A stretch of DNA of 64,000 bases from Baylisascaris procyonis (Eukaryota > Nematoda > Chromadorea > Rhabditida > Ascarididae). Positions 12,092 to 27,200 of the stretch are shown piece after piece. The DNA is taken from contig JAZARR010000074.1 of the NCBI GenBank assembly GCA_037389465.1, positions 2,976,001 through 3,040,000 on the forward strand. The letters run 5' to 3'. The translations under genes were made by a program, and so were the position numbers. Every line of letters begins with the position of its first letter. The stretch's first letter is position 1. The notes beneath the pieces are model-generated. The model did not search any database. It was given only the letters and a program-made list of their open reading frames with translations, and had not been told where the DNA came from.

Positions 12092-15000
12092 GTAAGTATA
12101 CTCTTTTCTCCTTTAAAACTTTCAGTGAGTGAAATATTAGAAAGGAATCGAATTCATGACTTTTAATCCAACACGTCGCCAATCGGAAGCCGAGAAGGGA
12201 GGGGAGGGAGGGGGTGGTGGAGGGAAAGGCCTTTGAACAGCGTTTTTCCTATGGCCTTAAGGTTCTGTCTCGGAGTGTAGTGATGAGGCAAACTTTTTTC
12301 TTATTCTATGATGGTTCTCTTATGATGTCAGCGATTCGAAAGTGATCGATTATATGAGAATCGACACATAAAAATGTGTTGGGAATATTGTATTTTAGAA
12401 TATGTTCCCTTAGAATTTTGCAAAATCATTCGACGTTAATAATATATAACGCAAATTATCACAAACACTTGGGATATAAACGATGAAATCGAGAAAGCGA
12501 TACTAATGGAGTTTCATAGAAAAGTTTCTTCTGTGAATGAGACTGACTTTGTTTCAATATTTCTTTTCTATCTTTTCATTCCAATATTTATTTTCCCTTT
12601 ATCAATGTGACAATTTCTTCTATGCTTTAGATACTTTTAAAATGGTTTCTAAAAAATCTTTGGCAATATTTTATGAAAATACGCACTCTGTAGAGTTGAC
12701 TGCTTTCAAAATAGGCACAACATTGTCGATTCTGCGGTCTTAAAATACGTATTTGTGGCTTTTTACAAGTGCAATTCTTTAACGGTAGAGAGTAATTTCT
12801 TTGCTAAAGTGCAAAAAGACACGTTCTATTAATCAACGATAGAAGCAACTGTTGTTGTGCAAGTTTGCGGCATTGAGAATTGTTTTGCCGTTCGATTAGT
12901 ATTCTTTTTTATCCACTCCTTCAAATCCTTTCTTTTCCCCTCTCTTCAATTCCTCTACTTCCCCCTTTTTGGTTCGAATAATGTAGCCATATTCAAAAGA
13001 ATAATCCGTCTCGAACAATGTCCGCAGTTTTTTTTTTTTTTTTTTTGCTGCGTGATTCGTTTGAAATGCATGAACATTATATACTGTAAAGTCGTTATTA
13101 TAAGAGCAGGTTGTAGAATGTTTTAATTTAGTTCGATGCTTCGTCAGGAGAATATGTGTTAGCTGCCTTGGGAGAAGATGGTGTGCTAAAAGAAACGCGC
13201 TGGTCTCGCGATGAAATTGGCCCACCAGCCCTGAGTAGCACAAAAATTAAAGAAGAGGACAGCGAAGAGACAATCGAACAGGTTTGTGCGCATTACTTCC
13301 CTCTCGTCGTAAATTCATCATTTTAAGCCGTTAATTAGTGGATCTAAAAATCTGTCTGCGATATAGAACAAGCCTCATCGCTCCTCTCTCGAAGAATAAG
13401 TTGCCCTCGAAATCAATAAAATCGCGATTTCAACTTTCATTCGTTGTAGATTTAGAAAGTCGGACTATAGTTAACTGAAATTGATACCAAAACATTTAGT
13501 AGCCAAGGGACACATCGAAGGGAGAGGGATGGCAGTAGGAGTAAGAAGAATAGTGCACTAAGATGGGGGATTCATCGCCTACGTTGACTATGAAAGATAC
13601 ATACGACTTTGCCAATTTGTCTTTGTCGACTTAAGTGTATACGCAGTTTATGTTGCATCAACGATCGAAGGATGTTCGAAGGGAATGCTAATTTGAAAAG
13701 ATAATTGTTCGTTCATTGTATTAAAGGTGGATGCGGACAAGAAGTGGTTCAACACATCGGTGGCTGACGACGACGAGATCGATCCCTTCGAAAATACGGA
13801 CGCGGGGAATTTGGCCACCCTGTCAGGACGTGACCCATTCAACTCTGATTTCATTGTAAAATCGAGCTCCAAACCTGCCTCTGTGGAAAAGCACGAGGCT
13901 GTTGTAAGCATGCATCTTTCTATCATTTTTTGGCTTATTATTTTGAAATTGAAGCATTCATTTTTTTTTTTGATTTAGGTATTGCATATATGAAGTTGAC
14001 AACACAATTATCGCCCCAGATCGTTTAATTCAAGGTACTACGGCGTGTTGGCCATGTTTAAGCCAAAGAGTAGGTGTTTTGTTCATTGAGCTCATTGTAG
14101 GGTGTTGCAGGTGGGAGATGAGCCGCGAAAAGAAAAACAGAGGAAGCTTCTGATTGATGCAAGTGATATGCTGATGGGTTCATCGATGATCGAGGCATTT
14201 GATAAGCCACCCGAAAAGGAGTCGAAAAAGAAGCCTCTCTCATGGCCTGAACCAGGCAGTAGGCATGAATTCGACTACGATGACGATATCGTTGAATATA
14301 AGGAGGAAGAACTCGAGGAAGAAGAGACAAAAAAATTGCCTATTGATGACGTGCTCAAAGTGAAGGTATCAATCGATTCATTCAGTCATTTATTCGAGCT
14401 TTCTTTACTTCTTCTTTATTGAACTTCAACGCATATTAATTCTCATAATTTTGCAAGCATTAATAACGTATAGTTTCCGGTCACCACCATGAATTCAACT
14501 GTGATATATATTGGCTGCTGCACTTTCTTTATCCTCCATTTGTGTGATCCATCATGATTGCAGTGTGTTACATACTCGAACCGTATGTTCGTTTTGCACG
14601 ATTAAAGTGGGAAAAAAGAAATGCGGATGTAAATTTATATATAGTTGATATCTTTACATTGACTGACATTTGCGTATAGTTTGAGCTGTAATTTATTTTG
14701 GGTGTTGATAAATGATTTTAGTAAGTACAATTATGTTTGTGTTTTAATAAGAGGTTATTAAAAAGTTAAGTGATCATTTCTGGGTGCCGCCATACCTCTC
14801 TAATTTTTCGGTGCTGAATCGCATCTTTGGTTTCACTGATTTCTCTCTTTAGCTGCGCATCAATATAAATTGTCCTTGATTTGAGGATATCGCACCACAT
14901 TTTTGGTTTATTTCGGAGAACTATTCGACGCTATTATGTTTACTTTCTGAAACTATATTAACCAATTTGTTTACAGTAACTGTCTCTCTGTTCTTTCCCA

Positions 15001-17330
15001 CTCGAATAGTTGTGACTTTTCCACAAATCGTTTGCAACTCCTTTATATAAGTAACTTTTATGCCTTTATGGGTACTATGTTTTCCATGTGTGATCAGATT
15101 TTTTGAGCCGCTAGAGCATATTTAAAGAAGTTTCTTGAAAAATATGGGATATTTTTTTTTATGACTATGCTTTAGGGCTCATGATTTTGAACGATTTTGC
15201 GCTTTCATTCTTGAGAGAAGATAGTCGAAAGCGAAACTTTAAATAATGATAAGGGCTGACAGATTGAATCACACTTTCCACTTCTCCAAACTGAAGCTCC
15301 TGCCCACTTAAATATTGATCAATGTCCCGATTTTTCCTTCATTGCTTATGCGCTAATGGTTAAATCGCAGATCCGCAATATAGTTGTTGCTAATAGCTCA
15401 CTGATTATTCAAATATAACTTTTAGTGCAATAGCCATTCGTCGATCACGATGAGCATACTTTTATTTTAAGTGTATTGTATGTTAAGGAGTCACCTTCGA
15501 CGCTTGAATTCTTCGGTCGACCGCCAACCGACTTCTCGCAGACTATTCGTGTAGCTCCGATTGTTGAAAGGACCGAGACACCGACATCTCTTTCGCCGAT
15601 TTCTGAGGTCAACGAAAATATCGAAAAGGCGAGTTTCTGTTTCTAATATGCGGACACCTATGATGTTAAACGCTGAATTGCTCACTTGCTCAGATCATCT
15701 GATTAACACTCAGATCATCTGCTTAACACATCCTGATTCATGAATTCAAATCTTAACTCCGTTTTGGGAGTTTTACATCTTCCTGTCCGAATAGTCCAGG
15801 TTCTATTTATATCTATGTGAATCTTGCTCTATTTACTATATGCAGACTTTTTTTCAGAAACAAAACAATCATTTAATAGTTGAATACGTTAACATTACAT
15901 AACGTCGATGGTGGATAATCGTTGCATTTTTATCTAAGAGCATTGTCGTGTAGGTGAACTGACGAATACAAACCTTGTGTTGCTAGCCAGTCGATGCCGA
16001 TAATGAATTCGCGAGGAATTATAATATCGATGTTAACAAATATGCGAACATTGCTCACTGAGAGGATCGCAGACAGGAAATGGTTACATCATTAAAGAGG
16101 TACTATGACGTTGCATGAAGTATTGGAAGTGATTAGTTTCTATAAGATATTATAGGACTCAACGAGAGATGCGTTACAGACGAATGAGTCGAGTATCAGT
16201 ATGAGTTCCACTCCTCAGTCGAGTCCCGAGAAAGTATCACCAGTCACGACTATTCCACCTCCACGTTTCATCAAAAATAGCGAGCATAACAAGGTGTCTC
16301 AAGTTATACCTGAGGTAATACTCTTTTTGTCTTTATTACAACTTGGAGTGTTTTTAGTTGATGCGCAATATGGTTTGCTCAACGCTTATATACTCATAAC
16401 GAGCATATTACATACGTGATGTCGATCATAGCATCACCTTTTCATCACCTCAACTTCCTATTGGATATAAATTTTAGGTTTACTGCTGATTTGGAATCGT
16501 TGTTTATTCTATACGGATGCATGTTAATCGAATGGGTATCATGTTTTCTTCATTATTTAACGAATAAGAATGTACTTCAACAGTTTATAAAATTAGTGGT
16601 TCTTCAAATTTAAGGGCGAAGAATTGTCAACATTACCCAATAAAAACGAGAGAATCCGAAGGAATTGGTTTGAAGAAGAGGATAAGGAGGAAACACCCAC
16701 GCACGTCGACGCTGTTGTTCTTGAGAAGGTATTTTTCATGCACTTTGTCCTCTTCATATTCACACGTTTGCCTTAGTTAAGGCTGGAAATTAAGAGAGTG
16801 GTATGCCCTCGATTCGTTTTGCTGTCTCCTTCTTCGGGGTCAACGAAGAGGTTTTGACCACATTTTTTTTTCGTATTTATGCAACCTGTTTTATGGCAGT
16901 GAAATGTTGTTTTGTTTCTCGTTTATGATTTAATGCTTCATATTTGAGCATTCAACGTTTTTGTTGGCATCGTTCAGATGGCAGCGCACACTTTCATTAT
17001 TGTTTTATATTTGTGGATCACCTCCGTCGAGCAACATTCAGCTATCGGTTTGTCGATGATGGTCACAACGACCATCCAAACAGTTATTACTGCCCATTTA
17101 AAAATATTCTTGCCAGATGATTGGCATAACGTGTGGCTCTTTTTAGTTCGCTGCTATTAGATATCAACCGATTGCGCAGATGTTCAAAATCAGATTTATG
17201 AAAAAAGAATAATGGTTGTATTGGTGCGTGAATACCCACATGTTTTCCCACCCGAGAGTGATCGCGTTTTTATTTGTTGTTGGAAATTTGCATTTGCAAA
17301 GCACATTGTAGCAGCGTTTTTGAGTTATGA

Positions 17331-17412
<82 letters not shown>

Positions 17413-20400
17413 GAAGTCAGATATATGTAGAAAACTGCTGTCGGTTTTTTTTACTTGGTATATAGAGAAATTCTTTTAGTTGGTATGAGGGAATAAAAAT
17501 AATGTTAATGAATCTGTCGGAGGCTTTTTTTAAAAAATCAATTCCCATCTTTTTCAGCTATTTTTAAAGGATTGTTCTCATCTTTACTATATCATATTCC
17601 CCTCTGCATATACTTATTTTTTTTTAATTGTTCGTTTAATTCGTTGAATGATATTTGTTCGAAGATGAAGGGATACCTATGATAAGTGGGGAATTTGATC
17701 ATTGAGGCAATCACGGCAGCAATCAGAAAAAACATCTCATCAGATCGTTGCGATGGTTCATCCGAATTGCTATTTCTGCCTTGGTTTAGCTTTCGGTTTT
17801 ATATTTTATTTCCTTGCATTTAAAAAATGCTATTTTCATCAATCGTCATTTAATTTTGTGTTGTATTTTAAGCCGAAACCAAGCCACATCGAGAAAGCTG
17901 AGACATCAGTTTGCGTATTGCGAAGGGATACCGAAGCACATACTACAGAAATTACTCCGAATGAACCAAAAGGTTCGTCACAAGAAGAGGAACTCGATGA
18001 GTCAGGTGATTTGCGTTTTCGACTTTTTAATTCAAAGAGAAATCTATGTAAGATGTTGTTCTTGATACCCGTCATGTATTCCCTGATTTCTTATCCCTAT
18101 CTCGTTTTTCTTTTTTTCTGTTGTTTATTTATTTTGTTTTCCTGCAGTAATAATATATAATGGAAATTTGAATTAGTTGCAAATATTTCGTCGTTTTGTA
18201 ACAGCCGCAATATATCCATCACTACAAAGAAGTTAGTAATATTAAAATGTTTTTCATTGATTTACTGAATAAGGGAACGGTTAGGGACTCTATTTTAACG
18301 GTATGAAGGTTGTTTATGAGGCGTTGTTCTCCTCGAAGTAAATAGTTATTTTAAGCGATGAATTTAACGCTTTCTGCATTGAGGTCACCTTATATCTGCG
18401 GTGATCTCAAATGACTTGTTCAGTAATTCATAGTGGATTCATATATATATCGGGGATGTTTGAGGTGGACCTTCAGCTTAATGCTATTAATTATATTGTT
18501 GTAAACATAATAATTTAAACATTCTGAATTTATACTTAGTTGTTACATGATGGTCATTCACATTCATTTCGCATTGCCTCTGTCTCGATCGATTTGCATC
18601 TTAAAGAGGCATTCATATTCGTTGAGGTTTTACGATTGTTGGCACATTGATAAGATCGTTTGCATTTTCATCTTTTTAGGTCATTGTCTCGTTCCCCTTC
18701 CAAATCTAAGCCCCTTCGCTTGTTTTTTTTTTGCGTTTTTAGACACGATAAGCTCATTAACTATGAATGGAAAGTAATCTATCGCTTTTAGGATATATTT
18801 TAAGATTGAAACATTTCAAATGAAGGAATATTTCTTTAAGTTACGAGCTGTAAACAAATTTTCAGATATTTTTAAGTGAAAATTATCAATTTCAGAGAAT
18901 AAGTAGTAAATAAATGTGCCCAATTTTTTTTTTGCATTAAATGACAAAATCACTAATGAATTGATTGTTGCTAATGAATAATGTAATAGTGTATTGCTTC
19001 CGACAAACAGCAATGTTTGAAGTGTGTTAATAATTGACCAGTAGGTTGTGAATTTAGCTTATTCTTTAGTGATTGATCGCTTTTGCTTAGGGAAGGGATA
19101 TTCGCTGTTTAGATAGTCACCAATTTGCTTATTTGGCGCAATTATGAATTGGTCTCCTATCGCTGTATATAGTATATTAATACTCTAATATATCTTTTAT
19201 GAGTTCATAAATCTATAAATTTCCTAAATCTTTATCTTAAAAAGTTTTAATTAGATATATATTTGAGAGGATCTCAAAATTTTCTAAATTGTTGAGGAGG
19301 TGAATAATCGAGAGAGTGATCTTTCATTTACTGTCACAATACAAAAGCGGTATAGACCAAGAATAAAGATGTATTATGCAGGTAATAATTGGTATATAAA
19401 AGCAAAAATAAGTATTGATTTCTGCAATGAGATGCTTCAATCCGGTTGATTGAGAATGTATACAATACGATACATAAGAAGAAGAGTTTTGCGCAATGGA
19501 GATTTGCGATATTTTATTGTGTTGCTTATTTAGAGATGATTTAATGAGATTTATTTGTGTTATGAAAAATATTGTTTCGTTGCACCGTTCTCCTTGCAAA
19601 AATGAGCTATGAGTTTCCTCGCAGGAAGGAGCTTTCTCTGTCCTCGACGACTTCAGTATTGCAATTCATTGCGATATCCTTCGCATTGTTTTTTTTTTTT
19701 TTTTTGTCATCCAGTACTATAAAAACAAGGGGATAAGTGCTGAGCGTTAACCGTGCTGAACGAAAGCATTTTTTTTTATTGTCTGCGTTGCATAATTTGA
19801 AAGATACCACCTGAGCATGTTAGTTATTCGTTATTGAATTTTCACATCATTTTTTATGAGGGAATTGGATTAATTAAATGCCTTTAACGATTATTTAAAA
19901 TGTAAAGTTCTGCTGTATTGTTTGATGGAACTTTTGATTTATTGCATTTGCTGTTTATTATGTTCATAGCTAATTCCCCCTTTCGACCTTTACTTTCACT
20001 ATCCTATCTCTCAAATTCACGCACAGGAAGTTTCTTCATCGAGAAGCTCTTCACATCAAATCACCATCACAACAATGAAATCCTTCTTTCCCTACGTATA
20101 TGGATTTCATCATGGTTATATCAATGTTTTATGGTCATCTTCATCGTAGTCAGAAAGTATTCTTCGTTTTTCTTCGTTCTTCAATTCATTCGATTCTCAT
20201 TGAATGCTAGACATATCAATTCGACAATCATGCACTCTACAATGGCTGTTTGCTTTTGGGCTGATCATGTGTTAATGTATTGATTGCTTAGGATTGGATT
20301 TCCATTGAGGCCATAATGATTGATGCATTCATTTAATTTATCATTCACTGAATCTGCAGCGGTTTATCCTCATATTATTGCGTTTATTATTAATTTAATT

Positions 20401-23400
20401 GTTGTAAATCTCTAATGTTGATGTCGATTCGTTTGCAATGATTTGATTTCTTCCGGTCATATCATTCATGATGACCATTCTGTAAGCGGTATTATTTCAT
20501 TAATCCATTTTTATTGTGTAATTCTTTGGGATATAGACATATAATTGCTCCTAAAACTTTTTTTTTTTAATTTGTTACTATGGACTGCGTTTGATAATTT
20601 GGGGTTACGAATGTGGAATTTTCTTGAATTTTGCAGTTAAACCTTTTGAGGTGATATAAATGTTAATCAAGAAGCATAAGATCAAGAGCTGGGCCTTTAC
20701 TGAACTGATTACTGTAGATCTGTTAAGTAGAGAGACATAGAGACATATAAATCGGTGAAAAATGCTTAATGCTGTCAAATCATTTTTCATGTTTTATTGC
20801 CCATTGTATTCATCCTTAGAGTTTTGTGTGTGTTTTAATTGATGGGATTTACAAATATGTTTAAAACTTTTCAATTTTTCAACGATAAATGCATCGCCGA
20901 ATATAGGAGTTTATGAGAATTGATCGAAAATATTCCAAATTTGTGTAGAATTCTCCTTAGAAGGGAATTTATTTTAAATAATACATTCTAAAATTTCAGT
21001 GCAACAATTTTCGAGGCGTAATTCGTTGGTACCAAGCCGCATCAGTGGACGGAAGCCATCGTTGAGACACGCCAAACGCAAGGTAAGGTTTACTTTATTT
21101 CTCATATCCTATTCCATTTGGCATTTCGAGTGAGACGTTTCAGAAACAAATTCATAATAAAATACATAGAGGTTATATTTCAATGAAAATCAAAACTGAT
21201 GACTTGGGAAAAATTGGACTACTTAAATATCCGTTCAGATTTTATGATTATAAAATTAGTGAAAGTGTTTATTAAGTAGCATGGTTTACTATCATCCCTA
21301 ATAAACACATAGGGAAGGGAAATTTCCCTCTTATATCATTTGAATGTTCACCGAATATCAGTCAAAGAGGGATGTGAATTACATCAAAAAATAGTTTATC
21401 TATATGAGGATTTCGTATATAAGTGCTAGAGATGTGTTATTACAGGGGCGTGCGGAACCTGAATTTGCAATGAACATCGATGCTCCATCCGTATGCCTGA
21501 AAGCTCCAGCTATGCGCAAGGTATTTTCTACTAATGGCGCAATTTGCTTTTTTTTCATTACCATTTAAATGATTTTTTAAATATTCTTAACAGTTTTGTA
21601 TGACTTTGTTGAATATTATACGGAGGTATCATAATGCAATTTTTTAAATGATTGGCAAGGATTCCAAATATTATTCTTTATTTTTAGCTGCTAATTTTTT
21701 TTTTGTTTTCCTCACCACCGAAGGAAAAAAACATCTCATTATTTTCTGGAATGTCCGATTAATCTATGCTTCACGTAGAGAAAAAGGAAGGACTAGAAGT
21801 TGAAGGAGGTGAGAGACGACCACTGGTGATGAGCAGTCAAAGTTTTCTTCGGTCGATAACAGATCGAAACCTTAGCTGTCAACCAAGGATCGGTTGAAAC
21901 TAAATGAAGTCGATCGGTTACCGACCCGAAGCATTCGGTAAAACTCGTTCTTCCTTTAGAGTCAGTTGCATTTCAAGAATATCGGCGGGTTGCTGACCGA
22001 AGGGGCCTGATAAAACGAAGTTTTGGCTGCAACCGGAAAAGGCCAATGGACCGGAATTTTTCGATCGGTAAAAATCTGCCGAATATTTTCGATTCGAGAA
22101 ATCTTTACTACAAGGATAACGCACAAACTTGTTTGATCGCTGCGCTGCAACCGTACATCACGTAACATTATTGCAATATAGCAGGAAAAAGTGGACAGTT
22201 GATTCCGAAATTTGATGTGGATGCAAGCTAAACAATATGAATGACAACATCGAGACCATGAACGAAAAGGATATTGGCAGATATGTTGTGAAATGGGAGA
22301 AAAAACCTTTCAATAAAGGAGAATGAAAGGGAACGCTTAGAAACGAAAGCTAGTAGATTGTATGAAATGGAAAGCGTATGGGTTGTTTAGTTCAGCAATT
22401 CGGTTATATAAGTTGTGGCAGAGAATCGATATCGACGAAAAAATATGCCGCCTCAAGGTGAAAATTGGATTAGATAACTCAGAAACAGTCCTAAGGTATC
22501 TAACAACCCTCGAAGGTTCAACTCAAAGGGAAATTTGAAACACCGAGGGGAAACACTAAGAGCGAGGATGAGATGCATTGTTATCGTGAAGGATTGACGT
22601 TTAACGCTTCGACAGTATTTTCGCACTCTCTCAAGAACATATTCCACTACTCTCTCCTAAATCCGAACCCAGTGGGCAGATCAACAGATGGGAGACGGGA
22701 AAATTATAATTGACACCTCCTTATTTGGTCAACATTCTTCAAGAAGTCGTTGATTATTGTCTCAGTGTTATTGATAATCGGCAAGGATATCACCATATAG
22801 CCGAGATCACTGAAAAATGCGGCTGAAGTGAACTCAGCAAGTGGTAGTAATCGTATTTTTGGAATTGGCAGCCTCAGGCAAAATATAGCTTTTCCCTCAT
22901 TAGATTATTAACACTCTTAGATATAACACGTCACGAAGGCGTTTGAATGTAACAGTCTTTAGAAAATGAATTCAAAACAGAAAATAGTCAGATATCGCGT
23001 TAGATATGTGCTGAATTTGACCATGTTTATAGTAGGCTACATAACAGAGGATGGTTGAGATTTTATTGCGATTTCGATATTCATCCATCGTTGAAAGCTG
23101 CGTCTCTTGCGCGAGATATTCAAGATGTTTATAATCCCTCTTCCTGATGCTTTCTATGCGCTCATGAACACCAACTCCTTTCCTTTCCCGTTCACAGGGC
23201 ATCATCTTGCATCCTCATGCCCCCTCGTTACTTGTTGAGCGTCCATAATATTTCTGAACTTTTTAGCAGTCCTATATTTTCTTTCTAATGCACACAGCTC
23301 ATTTAATTAGGCTTAGACAATCGCAGCTATTGGTTTTGCCTTTTATTCAATTTTGGTGTGCATTGCGGTCTGTCTTTTCGTTCTCCAAGCATTTTTCTCG

Positions 23401-24137
23401 TCGCTCACCGCCGTCACTGAAGTCGTCACTGCTGAAAATAATTTAATGTCGAGAATCGGATTCCACTGGGATTGCGTTCTCATATGGATCTTTCGTTATC
23501 CGAAATTTCGCAATTTCACAATTTTGATTTCGGGTGCATTATCTTTCTGTTCATTTGTTCGCAGTGTCCTGCATAAATGCGTTCTTTTTGATATTCCCTT
23601 AATATGTTTGTGATGGAATTTCTGACGTTTTCAATTATTACACGGATGTCAACGGTCTGTTTTTGAGTTGGGGGAAAAGGGAGAGGGATAGGGGATTGGG
23701 AGTGAAATTTTTGAAAGTATTTATTTACACCTCATTGAATTTTATGCTTATCTTTGGGGTTCCGACAGTGATGGAAGAAAGCAGTTTTTTTCCTAATCCA
23801 TTACAATTTAAATGAAATTACAAAATAGTTTTCTTTGCTTTTTTTCTTCAAATAGCGGGTTCGTTTCAATTTTGTATAAATTGGAATGTGATCAGTGCTG
23901 CTAATTAGAGATATCGCAAACCTCGTTTCCATACCTATACGGATTATTTAACTGCACAGAAATTGATGATAGAAACTGAAAACGTTTCTCGTTTTCTTCG
24001 AATCAGTCACCTAACCGCTAATAATTAGCTCAATATGCGGTTTGGGTGGGTTATGTATGTAGCTGTTGTGTGCAATATAAAAGACCCTACTTGTGTACGC
24101 AATGGTCGCTGATATTTGATCATTAATACGGTGCTGC

Positions 24138-24234
<97 letters not shown>

Positions 24235-27200
24235 TTAATAAAAAGCATTTTAAAGAAGAAAATGTCTCTGCATCGAATCGAACAGACGGGTGTCACAGTG
24301 GAGTTGCTGAATGGAAAACGCATCGAGGTAAGCTGTCGTTCGGATGCGATTGCCTCTGAAGTGGCTGATGTCGTTATGCGACATATCAATTTCAACGAGA
24401 ACTCATTCTTTGGGCTCACAGTTCTTAGAGGTTCATCTTTATTGATTCTTTTTACTTAAATTATTCGTAATTTATCGCTTAGAGACTTTTTAGCTACCGT
24501 TTTTCCTTCAACGAAAGACCTTTTCTCAGTGTGGGGTCGTTGTGTCTCGCAATCCGGAAAATATGAAATACAGGGTCATCTGTATGAAGGATTGCTATAA
24601 TTTTGACTGTAATTGTTGGTACCGTGAAAAGCGAGATCCTAAGCCTTCTATCCTCAGATTTTGATGGCGAAACTCATTTCAATAGTTAGGATTATCAATG
24701 AGCCATTCTTATTGTGCATCTCCCATGCAAGTTTGCATCATCATTCGGTTTTCAAATGCTTTCTTGATCCGCACTAATGAGTAGTGGCTGCAGTTTTAAA
24801 AAATGCATTATCGTCGAATCTAGATGTCATACATCGAAGAAAAAACAAACCTAAGTGCCTCACTTTATTGTTTATTCTTGTTGCATGTGCGAAAATTCCG
24901 TACTTGATTGCCCATTTGCTTAGTGTCTTACTTTTTGTCTTCCAAAGTGTTTGCGTTTCTTCACTGAATATACGACATAGCATGAAGAAATGGTCTTTTT
25001 TTGAGATGGAGAGCACTTTTTCTTGGAGGATCATCAACGATTAGAGAAGTTTGCACCAGCCGGTTGGAAGAATGCACATCAACATGGATCAATACGGCAT
25101 CCCTATGTGTTGCATTTGCGTTTCCGTTACTATCCAGCAACAATCGACTTCATAAAGTCATCATTCTGTGGATAATTTATTATCTTTTATGCTTCTTATA
25201 AAATTGATTGTTGATATGTTGCCATGTGTTATTATTGGTGATAACGCTATAAGATCGAATAATTAATCAAATGATTTCAGTCAGCAATGTGATGCTGAAC
25301 ATTAACAACAACATATATTTTGCAACCCCACTTTCAGTATAACAAAGAACTGCGGGAAACATATAGTGAATAGTCTGACTTATGATATCAATAAATGGGT
25401 ATTATATGGGATTTGCTAGGGATAGTTCTCGGACTTGTTGCTGTACCACTTTTCTGCTTCTGAATTGATTGGACATCGTCTTCAAGGAGATATTATTTTA
25501 GGTACCTAGGAACTTATTAGATGTTTTATCTCATTGTTGTGGATCATACCTTGACATATCATATCGCAATGTGTATAATGAAAAATGCGGTCGGCGCTTT
25601 ATAATGTATAATATTGCATTTCAGAACAGACGTTGTCTTGCATGAGCTGTATTTGCAATTGCGACGTGACGTTTTGGAGGATCGGTTGCAACCGCCAAGG
25701 GATACGGTGTTCGAGTTAGCAGCACTCGCTCTGCAAGCTGAATTTTCCGATCGCCCCAATCCGGCCGTTGTTGATTACTTTCAACTCGAGCATTATTTAC
25801 CACGGGTATAATCTATTGAATTGATCACCGAGGCCGCTGATTTCTTGGAGAGTAGGAACCAGAAAGATTCCTCTTTGGGGTTATTCTGGTTGTGTTTTCT
25901 TTGGCAATCTGTTAAGACGTTTTGTTTTCATAAAAGCGAATAGGACGATATTTCTATGGCTTAGAACAATATTGTTAACTGTTGAGCATGTGAAGGTATA
26001 ACTTTTTTATAAGCAGTGTGTAGGAAAGAGAGAAGAAATAGAGAGGATTCTAAGAGGAAACTTTGTGCTCGCTTATCTTTTAATTTTACTATTTCATATA
26101 TGTTTTGATTTGCAGCGATCACGTGACAATAACGATGAACGACGCATAATGACTGTTTTATCGGAGTTACATAGCCATTATAGTGGTTTGAAGAGTCGAG
26201 AAGCCGAAATGCAATATATTATGGTATGAATATATTTTTGAATGATATTTCTGGAATTGTGGAAGCACGAAGATATTGATTTCATGAAAACGAGTCATTT
26301 TCTCTCTTTAGTATCTTTAGTGGAGGGTCATATCGACAGTGATGGGATACGGACCATTTCGATGCAGATCCTCTCAATGTATCGATTGTTATCACTGAAC
26401 ATCTTCATTTATTACATTTGACGTATCACCTCGAGTTTTTTGAATAAGGCTCGTTTATGCTCGCTTTAAAATCATCGAAGTCTGCCGCTTGTTTGAAACG
26501 TCGTTTTTTGATGTTATATTTTTAATCCTTTTTTACCAATAATGAAATGTTTTAACGCTGGCGGTGATTATTCGATTAACAAAACTTTTTTTGAAGAACA
26601 AAAGTATTTTTGTTCTGAGCACTTCTTGGCCTTTTGCTATAACACTCACCAAACGGCTGTCTTCTGCGCTATGGAAGTATGTAGAGAACTGACGTTGCAG
26701 AGATGTCAAAGGTTGGCTGACTATGGAGGTCACTTTCATCGAGTCTACAGGTCAAAGCCATCTTCTAATCTCGGCAACACTCCCCTCGGCGATCCACAAA
26801 CGGGTACTGCTCAGTGGATTGGTATTTTGCCCCGAGGCATTGTCCAGTATGAAAAACACAGGTTTCCTTTCTTTCCTCTTGTCCGAACTATGCAGTTGGG
26901 TCAGTTTACTGAGTTTTACTAAATGCAAAACATAGACTTGAATTTCGTTTTCAAAAAAAAAAAAACCAAAAATCCTTTGAGGTGCCCTCTCCACTTGCCC
27001 GTTCATCTGTCCAAATTGCTGTTAAAAAGCGATCCTTTGTATTAATGAAGCTAGCTTATTATATGCATAATAAATATCGAGGGTTGCACATTGTACAAAC
27101 AATATAGCTGAAGTTTGAATGTTGTGACGGTGGTAACTTTCTAGGTAAGAGCCAGGAAACGTATTATTGTTGGACATTTCAATTCAGCCACTGAGGAAGC

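Larger units (their letters stand above)
13132..21520 (+). other. Interdomain linker exons (5-13)
   Basis: Residues 165-593 form a low-complexity, charged, Ser/Thr/Pro-rich linker without a recognised domain. It contains acidic runs (EEELEEEE in exon 7), Pro/Ser-rich stretches (exon 9) and, in exon 12, a basic patch with RRNSL around Ser549 that resembles a basophilic kinase or 14-3-3 type site (inference only). The exons are short (75-255 bp) and mostly phase 0, which would favour alternative exon use. Introns 11 (3 kb) and 13 (2.7 kb) are the largest in the gene. Confidence 0.75.

Noticed and set aside
19918..20283. 121-codon + frame in scaffold intron 11
   Set aside because: Hydrophobic and T-rich with no family motif and no splice context; best explained by composition.
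22230..22700. Degenerate retroelement gag-like reading in intron 13
   Set aside because: Short Lys/Glu-rich pieces can be read, but frames break quickly and no zinc knuckle, protease or reverse-transcriptase motif is visible.
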